Assembly: GCF_000702825.1 (NCBI RefSeq)
Contig: NZ_JNKF01000016.1
Coordinates: 62,001-126,000 of the forward strand
Source of the DNA: Prevotella sp. P6B1
GTDB lineage: Bacteria > Bacteroidota > Bacteroidia > Bacteroidales > Bacteroidaceae
Length of the DNA stretch: 64,000 nucleotides
Direction: 5' to 3'
The position numbers and the translations under genes are program-made. How positions within the stretch are numbered: the first letter of the stretch is position 1; each line of letters begins with the position of its first letter. The notes under the pieces are model-generated. The model was given only the letters and a program-made list of their open reading frames with translations. It did not search any database and was not told where the DNA came from. Below, one piece after another: positions 9,347 to 18,275 of the stretch.

Positions 9347-10789
9347 TTATAGTGGAGTACCCTTTCCGTTCATCCAACTATTATTCGATTTCTTAACAGC
9401 AGGCTTTTTCACTGGCGTCTTCTTTGCAGCTGCAGTCTTCTTATTCAACGCAGGATTAACCTTGGGACCATAAGGGCCATCGGCTACCAACGTACGTTTA
9501 ACAATGCCCGAACCATCAAACTCCACATATAAAAGCTTGTTGTTTGAACGCCCGTAAACCCAATAGTAAACACCTGATTTGGCATACTCTACATAGTCGG
9601 CTTCGCCTGCAGCCATCTCCACCTCATCTCCAGTCATACCAATACCTACGTGACCTTGACGGATCATAGCACGTGTAGCTTCACTGGTAACAACCTTCTT
9701 ACCAGGACCAGGAGCGAAGATAGTACCAAAGAATGTGTTTTCTTCTGTGGCTTTATACTGATCCAGAACAGCTTCTGCGTAGAAGAAATTACCCGTCGTG
9801 GTATTTCTAAGCTTAACTGTAGAGAAGTCATCGTTCTTATGGGGAGAGATGGAAACGATATTATACTCAGCCAAACGAGGAATCTTTTGCTGCTTGCTCG
9901 ACACCTCATTCAGCATGTGCATGGATATCTTGGTATGAACCACCTTACCGATAAACTGTTTATAGTTCTTGCTGCTGATAGACATGATATCATCCTGCAA
10001 CTCAAACGAATTCTTGAACAGATAACGGGCCTCGTCAGCCACAAACTCATCGTCACGCATACCGCAGTTCGTCTTCGACATCGCAACATTCTGATAGAAC
10101 TGATTGCCATTCTTGTCCTCTACGATAATCTTCACGGGATACTTACGCGAGCCTACACCAACAGCCACTACTTTCACCTCCATATCCTGATCGACTTGAA
10201 CCTCCTGGAAGCCTTCACCATCGTACTCGGTATCAATACGATAGAACTTGGTTTTGGTATATAGGGTTTTGTCCATCAGCTTTTCCCTGGCAATATCCAC
10301 ATCACCCAGATAAGCCAGTGTGGGAACACCCATCTTCTGGAAGCAATAGTCCTCAAAAGAACCATATCCTATCTCAAAATAGTAGGCCTTGTTATCATCT
10401 TGGCAGAGGAAGTTCACGTGGGCGTGACCATCCTGACTCTCCGTATGACCTTTATAAATCATAACCTTATACTTCAGTGTCATACTGCTCACTTCTCTGC
10501 CAGAAGCGGCGTCGGTAAAAGTCTTCACCACCAGGTCGTATTTCTCAGGCATCACCATAAACTTCATACCCTCAACCCAATCACATAGGCTGTGGTACTT
10601 AAAGTTCTGACTAATAAAGTCTCTTGATGATTCCTCATCCTCCTCCTGAGCTTCAGCTATCACATCTGCCATATGGGTCTCTGCACTCTTCTTTGCACCC
10701 TTTGTCTTCACAATATAAGGGTTAGTCTGAGCCGAGGCTGCCAGAAAGGCAACTGATAGGCAGGCCGTAAAAATCGTTCTTTTCATCAC
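9347..10789 (-). CDS. Secreted protein of unknown function with C-terminal BamE-like stretch
   Basis: 480 residues with a type I signal peptide (cleavage near AASA-Q). Most of the protein has no recognised domain. Residues about 375-440 (RQGHVGIGMTGDEVEMAAGEA, YYWVYG, LLYVEFDGSGIVKR) resemble the small BamE/SmpA fold found in envelope lipoproteins. The C-terminus is rich in Lys, Ala and Pro (KKTAAAKKTPVKKPAVKK) and may bind acidic polymers. It is likely periplasmic. It has its own perfect promoter and a leader of about 30 nt, and forms a single-gene unit. Function unknown; the BamE resemblance is by eye only. Confidence 0.75.
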   Translation of the reverse strand: MMKRTIFTACLSVAFLAASAQTNPYIVKTKGAKKSAETHMADVIAEAQEEDEESSRDFISQNFKYHSLCDWVEGMKFMVMPEKYDLVVKTFTDAASGREVSSMTLKYKVMIYKGHTESQDGHAHVNFLCQDDNKAYYFEIGYGSFEDYCFQKMGVPTLAYLGDVDIAREKLMDKTLYTKTKFYRIDTEYDGEGFQEVQVDQDMEVKVVAVGVGSRKYPVKIIVEDKNGNQFYQNVAMSKTNCGMRDDEFVADEARYLFKNSFELQDDIMSISSKNYKQFIGKVVHTKISMHMLNEVSSKQQKIPRLAEYNIVSISPHKNDDFSTVKLRNTTTGNFFYAEAVLDQYKATEENTFFGTIFAPGPGKKVVTSEATRAMIRQGHVGIGMTGDEVEMAAGEADYVEYAKSGVYYWVYGRSNNKLLYVEFDGSGIVKRTLVADGPYGPKVNPALNKKTAAAKKTPVKKPAVKKSNNSWMNGKGTPL

Positions 10790-10820
10790 TACCGATAGTT
10801 TTATAACGTTATTCTGCCTG

Positions 10821-10852
10821 CAAAGATAGGTTATTTCGGATGAATATCCAAA
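10821..10852 (-). promoter_or_regulatory. Promoter of the 9347-10789 gene
   Basis: Minus strand TTTG (10849-10852), 20 nt, TATCTTTG (10821-10828): a perfect consensus match. Confidence 0.85.
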
Positions 10853-10905
10853 TATTTTATGCCAAAATGACGTAATAAAAACCTTTTTTTACTGAAAAAG
10901 ACAAT

Positions 10906-10922
10906 TTGGCACATGCTTTGCA
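10906..10922 (+). promoter_or_regulatory. Sigma-54 (-24/-12) promoter of dnaK
   Basis: TTGGCAC-N5-TTGCA, with GG and GC separated by exactly 10 nt, matches the RpoN consensus. Transcription would start near 10933, giving a leader of about 37 nt before the ATG at 10970. No TAnnTTTG box lies at a suitable position. A flanking inverted repeat (AATTTG..AC at 10903, GT..CAAATT ending 10941) spans the promoter. Confidence 0.7.
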
Positions 10923-10969
10923 ATCCGATTTGTGTCAAATTGAGTATAAATTAAAAAAAGATAAGAATT

Positions 10970-12886
10970 ATGGGAAAGATTATTGGAATTGACTTAGGAA
11001 CTACCAACAGCTGTGTTGCCGTATTCGAAGGTAACGAGCCAGTAGTAATCGCCAACAGCGAGGGTAAGCGTACAACACCTTCTGTAGTTGGTTTTGTTGA
11101 CAACGGTGAGCGTAAGATTGGTGATCCTGCTAAGCGTCAGGCCATCACAAATCCAAAGAACACTGTTTACTCTATCAAGCGTTTCATGGGTGAGAACTGG
11201 CAGCAGACTGAGAAAGAGATTTCTCGCGTACCATATACTGTTGTTAACGAGGGTGGCTATCCACGTGTAGACATCAACGGTCGCAAGTACACTCCTCAGG
11301 AGATTTCTGCTATGGTTCTGCAGAAGATGAAGAAGACTGCCGAGGACTATCTCGGTCAGGAGGTTACAGAAGCCGTCATCACCGTTCCTGCTTACTTCTC
11401 TGACTCTCAGCGTCAGGCCACTAAGGAGGCTGGCCAAATTGCTGGTCTCGAGGTTAAGCGTATCGTTAACGAGCCTACAGCTGCTGCCTTGGCATATGGC
11501 GTTGACAAGGCTAACAAGGATATGAAGATTGCCGTATTCGACCTGGGTGGTGGTACATTCGATATCTCTATTCTGGAGTTCGGTGGCGGTGTGTTTGAGG
11601 TACTCTCTACCAATGGTGATACTCACCTGGGTGGTGACGACTTCGACCAGGTAATCATCGACTGGCTGGTACAGGAGTTCAAGAACGACGAGGGCGCCGA
11701 CCTGACTGCCGATCCTATGGCTATGCAGCGCTTGAAGGAGGCTGCTGAGAAGGCAAAGATTGAGCTGTCTTCTTCTACCTCTACAGAGATTAACCTGCCA
11801 TACATCATGCCTGTAGGCGGTGTACCTAAGCACTTGGTAAAGACCCTGACTCGTGCTAAGTTCGAGCAGTTGGCTCACGACCTGATCCAGGCTTGTCTGG
11901 CACCATGTCAGAAGGCTATGGCCGATGCTAAACTGAATACAGCTGATATCGACGAGGTTATCCTCGTAGGTGGTTCAAGCCGTATCCCAGCCGTTCAGAC
12001 TCTGGTTAAGAACTACTTCGGTAAGGAGCCTTCAAAGGGTGTTAACCCCGACGAGGTTGTAGCCGTAGGTGCTTCAATCCAGGGTGCTATCCTGAACAAG
12101 GAAGGTGGCGTAGGCGACATCGTACTGCTCGACGTTACTCCTCTTACACTGGGTATCGAGACCATGGGTGGTGTAATGACCAAGCTGATCGAGGCTAACA
12201 CCACTATCCCATGCAAGAAGAGCGAGACATTCTCTACTGCAGCTGATAACCAGACCGAGGTAACTATCCACGTTCTGCAGGGTGAGCGTCCAATGGCTTC
12301 ACAGAACAAGTCAATCGGTCAGTTCAACCTCACAGGTATCGCTCCTGCACGTCGTGGTATTCCTCAGATCGAGGTAACCTTCGATATCGATGCCAACGGT
12401 ATCCTCAAGGTATCTGCCAAGGATAAGGCTACAGGTAAGGAGCAGGCCATCCGCATCGAGGCTTCATCTGGTCTGTCACAGGACGAGATCAACCGCATGA
12501 AGGCCGAGGCTGAGCAGAATGCAGAGAACGATAAGAAGGAGCGCGAGCGCATTGACAAGCTGAACCAGGCCGACTCTATGATCTTCCAGACAGAGAACCA
12601 GCTGAAGGAGCTTGGCGATAAGATCCCAGCACAGCACAAGCCAGCTATCGAGCAGGCTCTGCAGCAGCTTAAGGATGCCCACAAGGCAGGCGACGTAGCT
12701 GCTATCGACACAGCTATCGCAGCCCTGAACACTGCTTGGCAGACTGCTTCGCAGCAGATGTACCAGCAGAGCGGTGCAGCCGGTCAGCCAGGTGGCGATC
12801 AGTTCCAGGGCGGTCAGCAGCAGGCTCAGCAGGAGGGTCCAAAGGCAGAGGACATCCAGGACGCCGACTTTGAGGAGGTGAAGTAA
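10970..12886 (+). CDS. dnaK: Chaperone DnaK (Hsp70)
   Basis: 638 residues of full-length Hsp70. It starts [17 protein letters not shown], has the phosphate-binding stretch [15 protein letters not shown] and the hinge [14 protein letters not shown], and ends with a Gly/Gln-rich tail and [12 protein letters not shown]. It folds and holds client proteins with DnaJ and GrpE, neither of which is in the window. Preceded by an apparent sigma-54 promoter and followed by a terminator, it is a single-gene unit. Codon usage looks strongly biased, as expected for a highly expressed gene. Confidence 0.98.
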   Translation: MGKIIGIDLGTTNSCVAVFEGNEPVVIANSEGKRTTPSVVGFVDNGERKIGDPAKRQAITNPKNTVYSIKRFMGENWQQTEKEISRVPYTVVNEGGYPRVDINGRKYTPQEISAMVLQKMKKTAEDYLGQEVTEAVITVPAYFSDSQRQATKEAGQIAGLEVKRIVNEPTAAALAYGVDKANKDMKIAVFDLGGGTFDISILEFGGGVFEVLSTNGDTHLGGDDFDQVIIDWLVQEFKNDEGADLTADPMAMQRLKEAAEKAKIELSSSTSTEINLPYIMPVGGVPKHLVKTLTRAKFEQLAHDLIQACLAPCQKAMADAKLNTADIDEVILVGGSSRIPAVQTLVKNYFGKEPSKGVNPDEVVAVGASIQGAILNKEGGVGDIVLLDVTPLTLGIETMGGVMTKLIEANTTIPCKKSETFSTAADNQTEVTIHVLQGERPMASQNKSIGQFNLTGIAPARRGIPQIEVTFDIDANGILKVSAKDKATGKEQAIRIEASSGLSQDEINRMKAEAEQNAENDKKERERIDKLNQADSMIFQTENQLKELGDKIPAQHKPAIEQALQQLKDAHKAGDVAAIDTAIAALNTAWQTASQQMYQQSGAAGQPGGDQFQGGQQQAQQEGPKAEDIQDADFEEVK

Positions 12887-12913
12887 GTCATCGATTTACT
12901 TACAATATAACTA

Positions 12914-12947
12914 AGAGGTGCAGACGTAGAATCTGTACCTCTTTTTA
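12914..12947 (+). terminator. dnaK terminator
   Basis: A 10-bp stem (AGAGGTGCAG/CTGTACCTCT with one G-U pair) with loop 12924-12932 and a T-tract. Confidence 0.88.
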
Positions 12948-13002
12948 TTTTACAAATTTAACATTCTCCGTCCGCGAATTTATGTTCGCCGAATTTTATA
13001 CT

Positions 13003-13075
13003 AAAAAAGGCTGAATTAATTCAAATCATAAAACGAGCCAATTCAAACGATGATTTGAATTAATTCAGCTTTTTT
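13003..13075. repeat. Long AT-rich inverted repeat downstream of dnaK
   Basis: Arms 13003-13029 and 13050-13075 are complementary over 26 bp, with a single extra G in the left arm and a 20-nt loop. The arms begin with A6 and end with T6, so the structure could act as a bidirectional terminator. It sits 55 bp upstream of the next promoter. The rest of the 12887-13186 gap holds only the dnaK terminator and that promoter. Confidence 0.75.
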
Positions 13076-13130
13076 CTATACCTTTTATAAAGAAAAACGA
13101 GTTTCATCTACAACATTATGAAAAAATGTG

Positions 13131-13138
13131 TAACTTTG
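13131..13138 (+). promoter_or_regulatory. Promoter -7 box of the GNAT gene
   Basis: TAACTTTG. No clear -33 box is found 20 nt upstream. It places the transcript start near 13143, so the in-frame ATG at 13118 cannot be the start. Confidence 0.6.
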
Positions 13139-13186
13139 CAAACAAAATATGCATATGAAAAAGAAAACGATTCTTTATTATTTATT

Positions 13187-13684
13187 ATGAATAGAACCAT
13201 CACAAAAGCCAACCCTCAGCAGGTTGAGGATATCATGAAGGTCATTGCTGCAGCCAAGCAGATTATGCGCCAATCGGGCAACATGCACCAATGGGCCGAC
13301 AGCTACCCGTCTGCCGACGTGATCCTACACGACATAGAGGCAGGTGGCGGTTATGTAGTAGAAGACGATGGCACCATTGTGGCCTATTTTGCCTTTCTAC
13401 CCAGTCCAGAGCCAACTTATGCCAAAATCTACGAGGGTAACTGGACTGACGATACGCCACCTTATCACGTAGTGCATCGCATTGCCAGCTATCCCGAGGC
13501 GCATGGCATCTTCAAGAGCATCATGGACTTCTGTTTTGACCACGACAGCAACATCCGTATCGACACCCATCGCGACAATAAGATCATGCAGCACGTCATC
13601 CTCAAGCAAGGTTTTACCTACTGCGGCATCATCTACCTGCTCTCTGGCGACGAACGTCTGGCATATCAGAAAATCATTTTATAA
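13187..13684 (+). CDS. GNAT family N-acetyltransferase
   Basis: 165 residues from the ATG at 13187. The GNAT-like layout includes a central strand GGYVVEDDGTIVAYFAF, HVVHRIASYPEAHGIFKSIMDFCFD in the acetyl-CoA-binding region, and a C-terminal RIDTHRDNKIMQHVILKQGFTYCGIIYL, the usual wording of small-molecule acetyltransferases. The substrate is unknown. The ATG at 13118 lies upstream of the -7 box and is rejected. The 3' end overlaps the convergent glycerate kinase gene by 6 bp. Confidence 0.85.
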   Translation: MNRTITKANPQQVEDIMKVIAAAKQIMRQSGNMHQWADSYPSADVILHDIEAGGGYVVEDDGTIVAYFAFLPSPEPTYAKIYEGNWTDDTPPYHVVHRIASYPEAHGIFKSIMDFCFDHDSNIRIDTHRDNKIMQHVILKQGFTYCGIIYLLSGDERLAYQKIIL

Positions 13685-14734
13685 GAGAGAGACAGTCCGA
13701 CTGATGTTAGCCTTGGCGACATCGGGCTTCAACGCTTCTGAAAGGGGAAGCGTTGGGGGATTGATGCAGGCTACTTGCGAGAATCCTGCATCGAGCAGCA
13801 CGTCGGCATTGGCAATACGCCCCGCTATCAAAGCGACGGGCACATGATGGCGTCGAGCTGCCTGAAGAATACCAAACGGCAGTTTGCCCATCAGCGTCTG
13901 ATGGTCGGCAGAGCCCTCGCCTGTGATAACGAGAGAGGCATCCGTCAGGATATCATCAAAGCCTACATGCTCTAAAAGCAGGTCAATACCAGAACGACAG
14001 TCGGCATTCAGATACTGTAGGAAGGCATAACCAAGTCCGCCAGCAGCACCTGCACCAGGCGCATTCTGGCGATCATAGCCGAAATGACGGGCAGAGGCTT
14101 CGGCAAAGCGTTTGGCACGGGCATCAAGCTCAAGAACCATCTGGGAAGAAGCCCCCTTTTGTGGTGCAAAAACGTGGGCTGCCCCATGCTCACCACAGAG
14201 AGGATTGGTAACATCGGTAGCAATCGTGAAACGGACAGCATCGAGCTCACGGACATCATCCCAGGACTTGCCTTTGGCAAAACTATCAATGATGGCACGA
14301 ATCATGCCGATGCCACAATCGCTGGTGGCACTTCCACCAAGTCCGACGATGATGTGCCGACAACCATGTCGTACGGCATCTACCACCAACTGGCCAGTGC
14401 CATAGGTAGTTGCAACCATAGGATTGCGCTCTTCGGCAGATACAAGCGTGAGTCCGCTGGCCTGCGCCATCTCGATAACGGCAGTCGAACCATGAATCAG
14501 ATAGCGGCTCATGACACGTCGCATCATCGGATCGCGGACAGGCACTTCGACCATCTCACCCCCCAGCGCACTCTGAAAGGCAGCCAAAAAGCCTTCGCCC
14601 CCATCGCTCACAGGTATCTGAATCACCTCAGCATCAGCCATTTTCATGAGGATGCCATCTGTAGCAGCCTGATTAGCCTCGACTGAGGTCAGACAGCCTT
14701 TGAACGAATCTATCGCCACAACAAACTTCTTCAT
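13679..14734 (-). CDS. Glycerate kinase
   Basis: 351 residues from the ATG at 14734 (MKKFVVAIDSFKGCLTSVEA). Glycerate kinase family 1 motifs are all present: IPVSDGGEGFLAAF, GLGGSATSDCGIGM, GAAGGLGYAFLQYL and ITGEGSADHQTLMGKLPFGI. The enzyme phosphorylates D-glycerate with ATP, giving 2- or 3-phosphoglycerate depending on the subtype; members of this family (GarK, GlxK) mostly give 2-phosphoglycerate. An upstream in-frame ATG at 14806 would run through the promoter and is rejected. The start lies 7 nt after the -7 box, so it is probably leaderless. It is divergent from the 14822 gene. Confidence 0.92.
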   Translation of the reverse strand: MKKFVVAIDSFKGCLTSVEANQAATDGILMKMADAEVIQIPVSDGGEGFLAAFQSALGGEMVEVPVRDPMMRRVMSRYLIHGSTAVIEMAQASGLTLVSAEERNPMVATTYGTGQLVVDAVRHGCRHIIVGLGGSATSDCGIGMIRAIIDSFAKGKSWDDVRELDAVRFTIATDVTNPLCGEHGAAHVFAPQKGASSQMVLELDARAKRFAEASARHFGYDRQNAPGAGAAGGLGYAFLQYLNADCRSGIDLLLEHVGFDDILTDASLVITGEGSADHQTLMGKLPFGILQAARRHHVPVALIAGRIANADVLLDAGFSQVACINPPTLPLSEALKPDVAKANISRTVSLL

Positions 14735-14741
14735 ACGTCTG

Positions 14742-14749
14742 CAAAGATA
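14742..14749 (-). promoter_or_regulatory. Glycerate kinase promoter -7 box
   Basis: Minus strand TATCTTTG, 7 nt before the ATG at 14734. No TTTG at the standard distance. Confidence 0.65.
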
Positions 14750-14791
14750 CAAATTTCCATAAAACAAATAGGTTTTTCGAGATATAATTTG

Positions 14792-14799
14792 TATCTTTG
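14792..14799 (+). promoter_or_regulatory. Promoter -7 box of the DUF2461 gene
   Basis: TATCTTTG, 22 nt before the ATG at 14822. No clear -33 box. The in-frame ATG at 14789 lies in the promoter and is rejected. Confidence 0.65.
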
Positions 14800-14821
14800 C
14801 CAACAAAAAAAAGAAAGAAGT

Positions 14822-15547
14822 ATGGACGCAAAACGAATTTTAGATTATCTGAAGCAGTTGATGGTAAATAACAACCGCGAATGGTATTGGGAGCATAAGG
14901 CGGAGTACGATGCAGTAAGAGCGGATTTTGAGGCAGGCATCGCACAAGCGATTGGTCGTATTGCAGAGTTCGACCCATCGATAGCGCATCTCACAGTAAA
15001 GGATTGTACTTACCGCTTTAATCGCGATACACGTTTCTCACCAGACAAGTCGCCCTACAAGAACCACTTTGGCGGCTATATTGCAGCCCATGGCAAAAAG
15101 GCACTACACGGAGGCTACTACCTACACCTGGAACCTGGTCATTGCATGGTGGCGTGCGGTAACTACTGGTTGCCTACCAATATACTGACATCATGTCGCA
15201 ACGAGATGATGGGCAACACAGCCGAATGGCTGAAGTGTGTAGAGAGCAAGGAGTTTAAGAAATACTTTGGCAGCCCTGTAGCCAGTAGTTTCTCGGCGCC
15301 GACGGATGTATCAAGTTGGGACCAGCCCCAAGGATTCGGGCTGGAAAAACTGAAGAAATGCCCAGTAGGATTTCCCAAGGATTGGCCTCATGTAGAGTAC
15401 CTACGCATGAAGGACTACTGCTGCTGGCATCAGGTATCGGAGGATTTCTATGAAGGCGAAAAATGGCTCGACGAGATTGAACGCATGTTCAAAGCCGCCA
15501 AGCCAATGATGGATTTTATGAACTCGGTAATCGACGACTACGAGTAG
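14822..15547 (+). CDS. DUF2461 domain-containing protein
   Basis: 241 residues from the ATG at 14822, preceded by a purine-rich AAGAAAGAAG. It matches the DUF2461/TIGR02453 family: NNNREWYWEHKAEYDAVRADFE near the start, TYRFNRDTRFSPDKSPYKNHFGGYI, and HGGYYLHLEPG. Soluble, of unknown function, widespread in Bacteroidota and Proteobacteria. The stop is 3 bp from the convergent metallo-hydrolase stop; no terminator is visible between them. Confidence 0.88.
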   Translation: MDAKRILDYLKQLMVNNNREWYWEHKAEYDAVRADFEAGIAQAIGRIAEFDPSIAHLTVKDCTYRFNRDTRFSPDKSPYKNHFGGYIAAHGKKALHGGYYLHLEPGHCMVACGNYWLPTNILTSCRNEMMGNTAEWLKCVESKEFKKYFGSPVASSFSAPTDVSSWDQPQGFGLEKLKKCPVGFPKDWPHVEYLRMKDYCCWHQVSEDFYEGEKWLDEIERMFKAAKPMMDFMNSVIDDYE

Positions 15548-15550
15548 TCT

Positions 15551-16285
15551 TTACTCGTAATGACGGATACGGACATCGATGCCGGTCCCCTCAAGCTGGG
15601 TAACGATGGTGCTGACGTCAGTCTGCCCATAGTGATAAGGGAACAGAACCTTGGGCTTGATGATTTTAGCAGCACGCACCAGTTGGTCGGGTGTCATCGT
15701 GTACGGCTGGTTGCAAGGCAGGAATGCGATATCAATATCCTTTATCTGCGACATCTCGGGGATATCCTCGGTATCGCCAGCAATATAAATACGCAATCCA
15801 TCGATGGTGAGGATATAACCATTGTCGCGCCCCTTAGGGTGGAACTGTTCGCGACCTGCTGTGGTGTTATAGGCTGGTACAGCCTCTACGCTGATATCGG
15901 GCAACTGTAGTTTATCGCCATTTACCATCACCTTACCAGAACCATACATATCGGCACAGCGCTTATTCATCACCAGCTGCGTTTTGGAAGCTGAAAGCAT
16001 TTTGAGTGCATTGGCATCGTAATGATCGCCATGCTCGTGAGTCACGAAGATATAATCGGCCTTAGGCATAGCCGAATAATCAATCTGACGGTTACCCAAC
16101 TTAGATACAGGATCAATCTGTATCTCAAAACCATCATACTGGATACGGATGCACGAATGCATCAGTGCATGGAACTTAACCGTTTTGCCACTCTTGGTGG
16201 TAAACACATCGACCTCATAGGTCTGCTGGCCACAGGCTGTGTTGAGACCCAATATTGCCAGCATGCTCAAAAAGAGTTTCTTCAT
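15551..16285 (-). CDS. MBL-fold metallo-hydrolase, exported (probable lipoprotein)
   Basis: 244 residues. An N-terminal signal with a Cys at residue 18 (LGLNTAC) suggests a lipoprotein, though the lipobox is imperfect. The metallo-beta-lactamase metal site is HEHGDHYDA, followed by later aspartate and histidine ligands (YIAGDTEDI, FPYHYGQTD). It resembles UlaG-like lactonases and other small MBL hydrolases. The substrate is unknown; export makes a cytoplasmic UlaG role unlikely. It has a perfect promoter and forms a single-gene unit. Confidence 0.85.
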   Translation of the reverse strand: MKKLFLSMLAILGLNTACGQQTYEVDVFTTKSGKTVKFHALMHSCIRIQYDGFEIQIDPVSKLGNRQIDYSAMPKADYIFVTHEHGDHYDANALKMLSASKTQLVMNKRCADMYGSGKVMVNGDKLQLPDISVEAVPAYNTTAGREQFHPKGRDNGYILTIDGLRIYIAGDTEDIPEMSQIKDIDIAFLPCNQPYTMTPDQLVRAAKIIKPKVLFPYHYGQTDVSTIVTQLEGTGIDVRIRHYE

Positions 16286-16310
16286 ACCTTATTATATATA
16301 TAGACAGGGA

Positions 16311-16342
16311 CAAAAATACGATAATTATACGAAAGTGCCAAA
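16311..16342 (-). promoter_or_regulatory. Promoter of the MBL hydrolase gene
   Basis: Minus strand TTTG (16339-16342), 20 nt, TATTTTTG (16311-16318). Confidence 0.82.
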
Positions 16343-16378
16343 CCATTTATATAAAATCTCTATTTTTGGAGCGAGTTT

Positions 16379-16410
16379 CTTGGTCGATTCAAAAAAATGA
16401 CTTAACTTTG
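16379..16410 (+). promoter_or_regulatory. Promoter of the phenylacetate-CoA ligase/ACT operon
   Basis: CTTG (16379-16382), 20 nt, TAACTTTG (16403-16410). One mismatch in the -33 box. Confidence 0.78.
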
Positions 16411-16448
16411 TGCCCGTAAAGTACATAAACAACAACAATGAATAGACA

Positions 16449-17747
16449 ATGATTTGGAATGAAACAATGGAGTGCATGGATCGCGAACAGCTTCGCGAAA
16501 TCCAGAGCCAACGCTTAGTAAAGATGGCAGAGTATGTGTATTACAACACCCCCTTCTACCGCAAGAAGTTTCAGGAGATGGGGTTGGAACCCGGTGACAT
16601 CAAAAGCATCGACGACATCACCAAGCTGCCCTTTACCAACAAGCTCGACCTCCGCGACAATTATCCTTTCGGACTGGCCGCCGTGCCCATGAGTCAGATT
16701 GTCAGAATCCACGCCTCATCGGGAACCACCGGCAAACCAGTAGTAGTACTTTACACCCGCAAAGACCTCGCCATGTGGAGCGAAGCCATCAGCCGTGCCT
16801 TTACCGCCTACGGTGCTGGTAAGGACGACATTTTCCAAGTGGCTTACGGCTACGGTCTGTTTACAGGAGGTCTTGGCGCTCACGATGGAGCCACCAACAT
16901 CGGCGCATCTGTTATCCCCATCTCTTCTGGAAACACCCAGAAGCAGATGACACTAATGCACGACTTTGGCACCACCATCCTATGCTGCACCCCCAGCTAC
17001 GCCATGTTCTTAGGCGAGGCCATGAAAGAATGCCAGTGGAGCCGCGACGAGTTCAAACTGAAGGTTGGCGTTTTCGGCGCTGAGCCCTGGACTGAGAAGA
17101 TGCGCAAGAAGCTGGAAGAGAGCCTGGGCATCAAGGCCTACGATATCTACGGACTGAGCGAAATAGCTGGTCCTGGTGTGGGCTACGAGTGCGAACACCA
17201 ATGCGGTACGCACCTGAACGAAGACTTGTTCTATCCAGAGATCCTGGATCCCAAAACTGGTGAACCACTGCCAGAGGGACAGTTTGGCGAATTGACCTTT
17301 ACCCATCTGACTAAAGAAGGTATGCCCCTGTTGCGCTACCGCACCCACGATCTGACAGCTCTGCATTACGACAAATGTAAGTGCGGACGAACCTTGGTAC
17401 GCATGGATCGTATCCTGGGCCGTTGCGACGATATGCTCATCATCCGTGGTGTGAACGTATTCCCATCTCAGATTGAGGATGTCATCCTGAAGTTGCCTGA
17501 GTACGAGCCTCACTTCCTGCTGACCGTAGACCGTGTGAACAACACTGACACCTCGGAACTGAAAGTAGAGGTAAAGGAGGAGTACTTTACCGACGATATG
17601 GCCACAATGGTCGGCCTGCAGAAGAAGCTGGAAAGCGAACTGCGTAGCGTAATAGGACTGGGCTTCAAGGTGAAGCTGGTTGAACCTAAGGGTATTGAGC
17701 GCTCGGAAGGCAAGGCTAAACGTGTGATCGACAAACGTAACATCTAA
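16449..17747 (+). CDS. paaK: Phenylacetate-CoA ligase family protein
   Basis: 432 residues of the adenylate-forming PaaK family. Visible motifs are the nucleotide-binding loop HASSGTTGKPVVVLYT (about residue 90), YGLSEIAGPGVGYECE, YRTHDLTAL, the hinge region MDRILGRCDDMLIIRGVNVFPSQIE, and a C-terminal KRVIDKRN. The enzyme makes arylacetyl-CoA thioesters from ATP and CoA. In anaerobic gut Bacteroidota the family is commonly linked to 2-oxoacid:ferredoxin oxidoreductases of aromatic amino-acid metabolism; none is present here. The ACT-domain gene 16 bp downstream is a common partner. Phenylacetate or indoleacetate as substrate is inferred from the family. Confidence 0.92.
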   Translation: MIWNETMECMDREQLREIQSQRLVKMAEYVYYNTPFYRKKFQEMGLEPGDIKSIDDITKLPFTNKLDLRDNYPFGLAAVPMSQIVRIHASSGTTGKPVVVLYTRKDLAMWSEAISRAFTAYGAGKDDIFQVAYGYGLFTGGLGAHDGATNIGASVIPISSGNTQKQMTLMHDFGTTILCCTPSYAMFLGEAMKECQWSRDEFKLKVGVFGAEPWTEKMRKKLEESLGIKAYDIYGLSEIAGPGVGYECEHQCGTHLNEDLFYPEILDPKTGEPLPEGQFGELTFTHLTKEGMPLLRYRTHDLTALHYDKCKCGRTLVRMDRILGRCDDMLIIRGVNVFPSQIEDVILKLPEYEPHFLLTVDRVNNTDTSELKVEVKEEYFTDDMATMVGLQKKLESELRSVIGLGFKVKLVEPKGIERSEGKAKRVIDKRNI

Positions 17748-17763
17748 AAATACAATCGTAATT

Positions 17764-18189
17764 ATGAAGACTAAGCAACTTTCCATTTTCCTTGAGAACA
17801 AGTCAGGCCGCCTGACTGAAGTGACCGAAGTTCTTGGTGCTGCAGGCATCAACCTCTCGGCCATGAGTATTGCCGATAATAGTGACTTTGGCATCCTGCG
17901 CTGCATCGTTTCTGATCCTGACAAGGCCTATCAGGTACTGAAAGAAGCGCACTTTGCCGTGAAGATTACTGATGTGATTGGATTTGTATGCCCCAACACC
18001 AGCGGCTCGCTCGCCATTGTGCTGAAGCACTTGTCTGAGAACGATGTATTTATCGAATACATGTACTCGTTTGCCAATGGCGATGTGGCCACAGTGGTTA
18101 TCCGTCCCACCGATTTGGATGCCTGCGAGAAGATACTTTCAGACAAAAAAGTGGAATTAATGGCTGCAAATGACCTCTATCAACTATAA
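17764..18189 (+). CDS. Tandem ACT-domain protein
   Basis: 141 residues made of two ACT domains (LSIFLENKSGRLTEVTEVLGAAGINLSAMSI and a second copy from about residue 70, VCPNTSGSLAIVLKHLSENDVFIEYMYSF). ACT domains bind amino acids and related small molecules and regulate partner enzymes. Its position 16 bp after paaK suggests it senses an aromatic amino acid or arylacetate and tunes the ligase; this is inference. A hairpin terminator follows and overlaps the tRNA-Val promoter. Confidence 0.9.
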   Translation: MKTKQLSIFLENKSGRLTEVTEVLGAAGINLSAMSIADNSDFGILRCIVSDPDKAYQVLKEAHFAVKITDVIGFVCPNTSGSLAIVLKHLSENDVFIEYMYSFANGDVATVVIRPTDLDACEKILSDKKVELMAANDLYQL

Positions 18190-18198
18190 AATCACAAG

Positions 18199-18241
18199 AA
18201 ACTGCAAGATTTTCGCCTGAAAATTTTGCAGTTTCAATTTT
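18199..18241 (+). terminator. Terminator of the paaK-ACT operon
   Basis: A 15-bp stem (arms 18199-18213 and 18220-18234, 6-nt loop, one G-T pair) followed by CAATTTTTATT. Its right arm contains the -33 TTTG of the tRNA-Val promoter. Confidence 0.85.
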
Positions 18242-18255
18242 TATTCGTACCTTTG
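18225..18255 (+). promoter_or_regulatory. tRNA-Val promoter
   Basis: TTTG (18225-18228), 19 nt, TACCTTTG (18248-18255). The -33 box lies in the right arm of the upstream terminator. Confidence 0.82.
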
Positions 18256-18275
18256 CATCCGCAAATAAGACATGA

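Noticed and set aside
10903..10941. HrcA-type CIRCE element upstream of dnaK
   Set aside because: The inverted repeat here does not match TTAGCACTC-N9-GAGTGCTAA.
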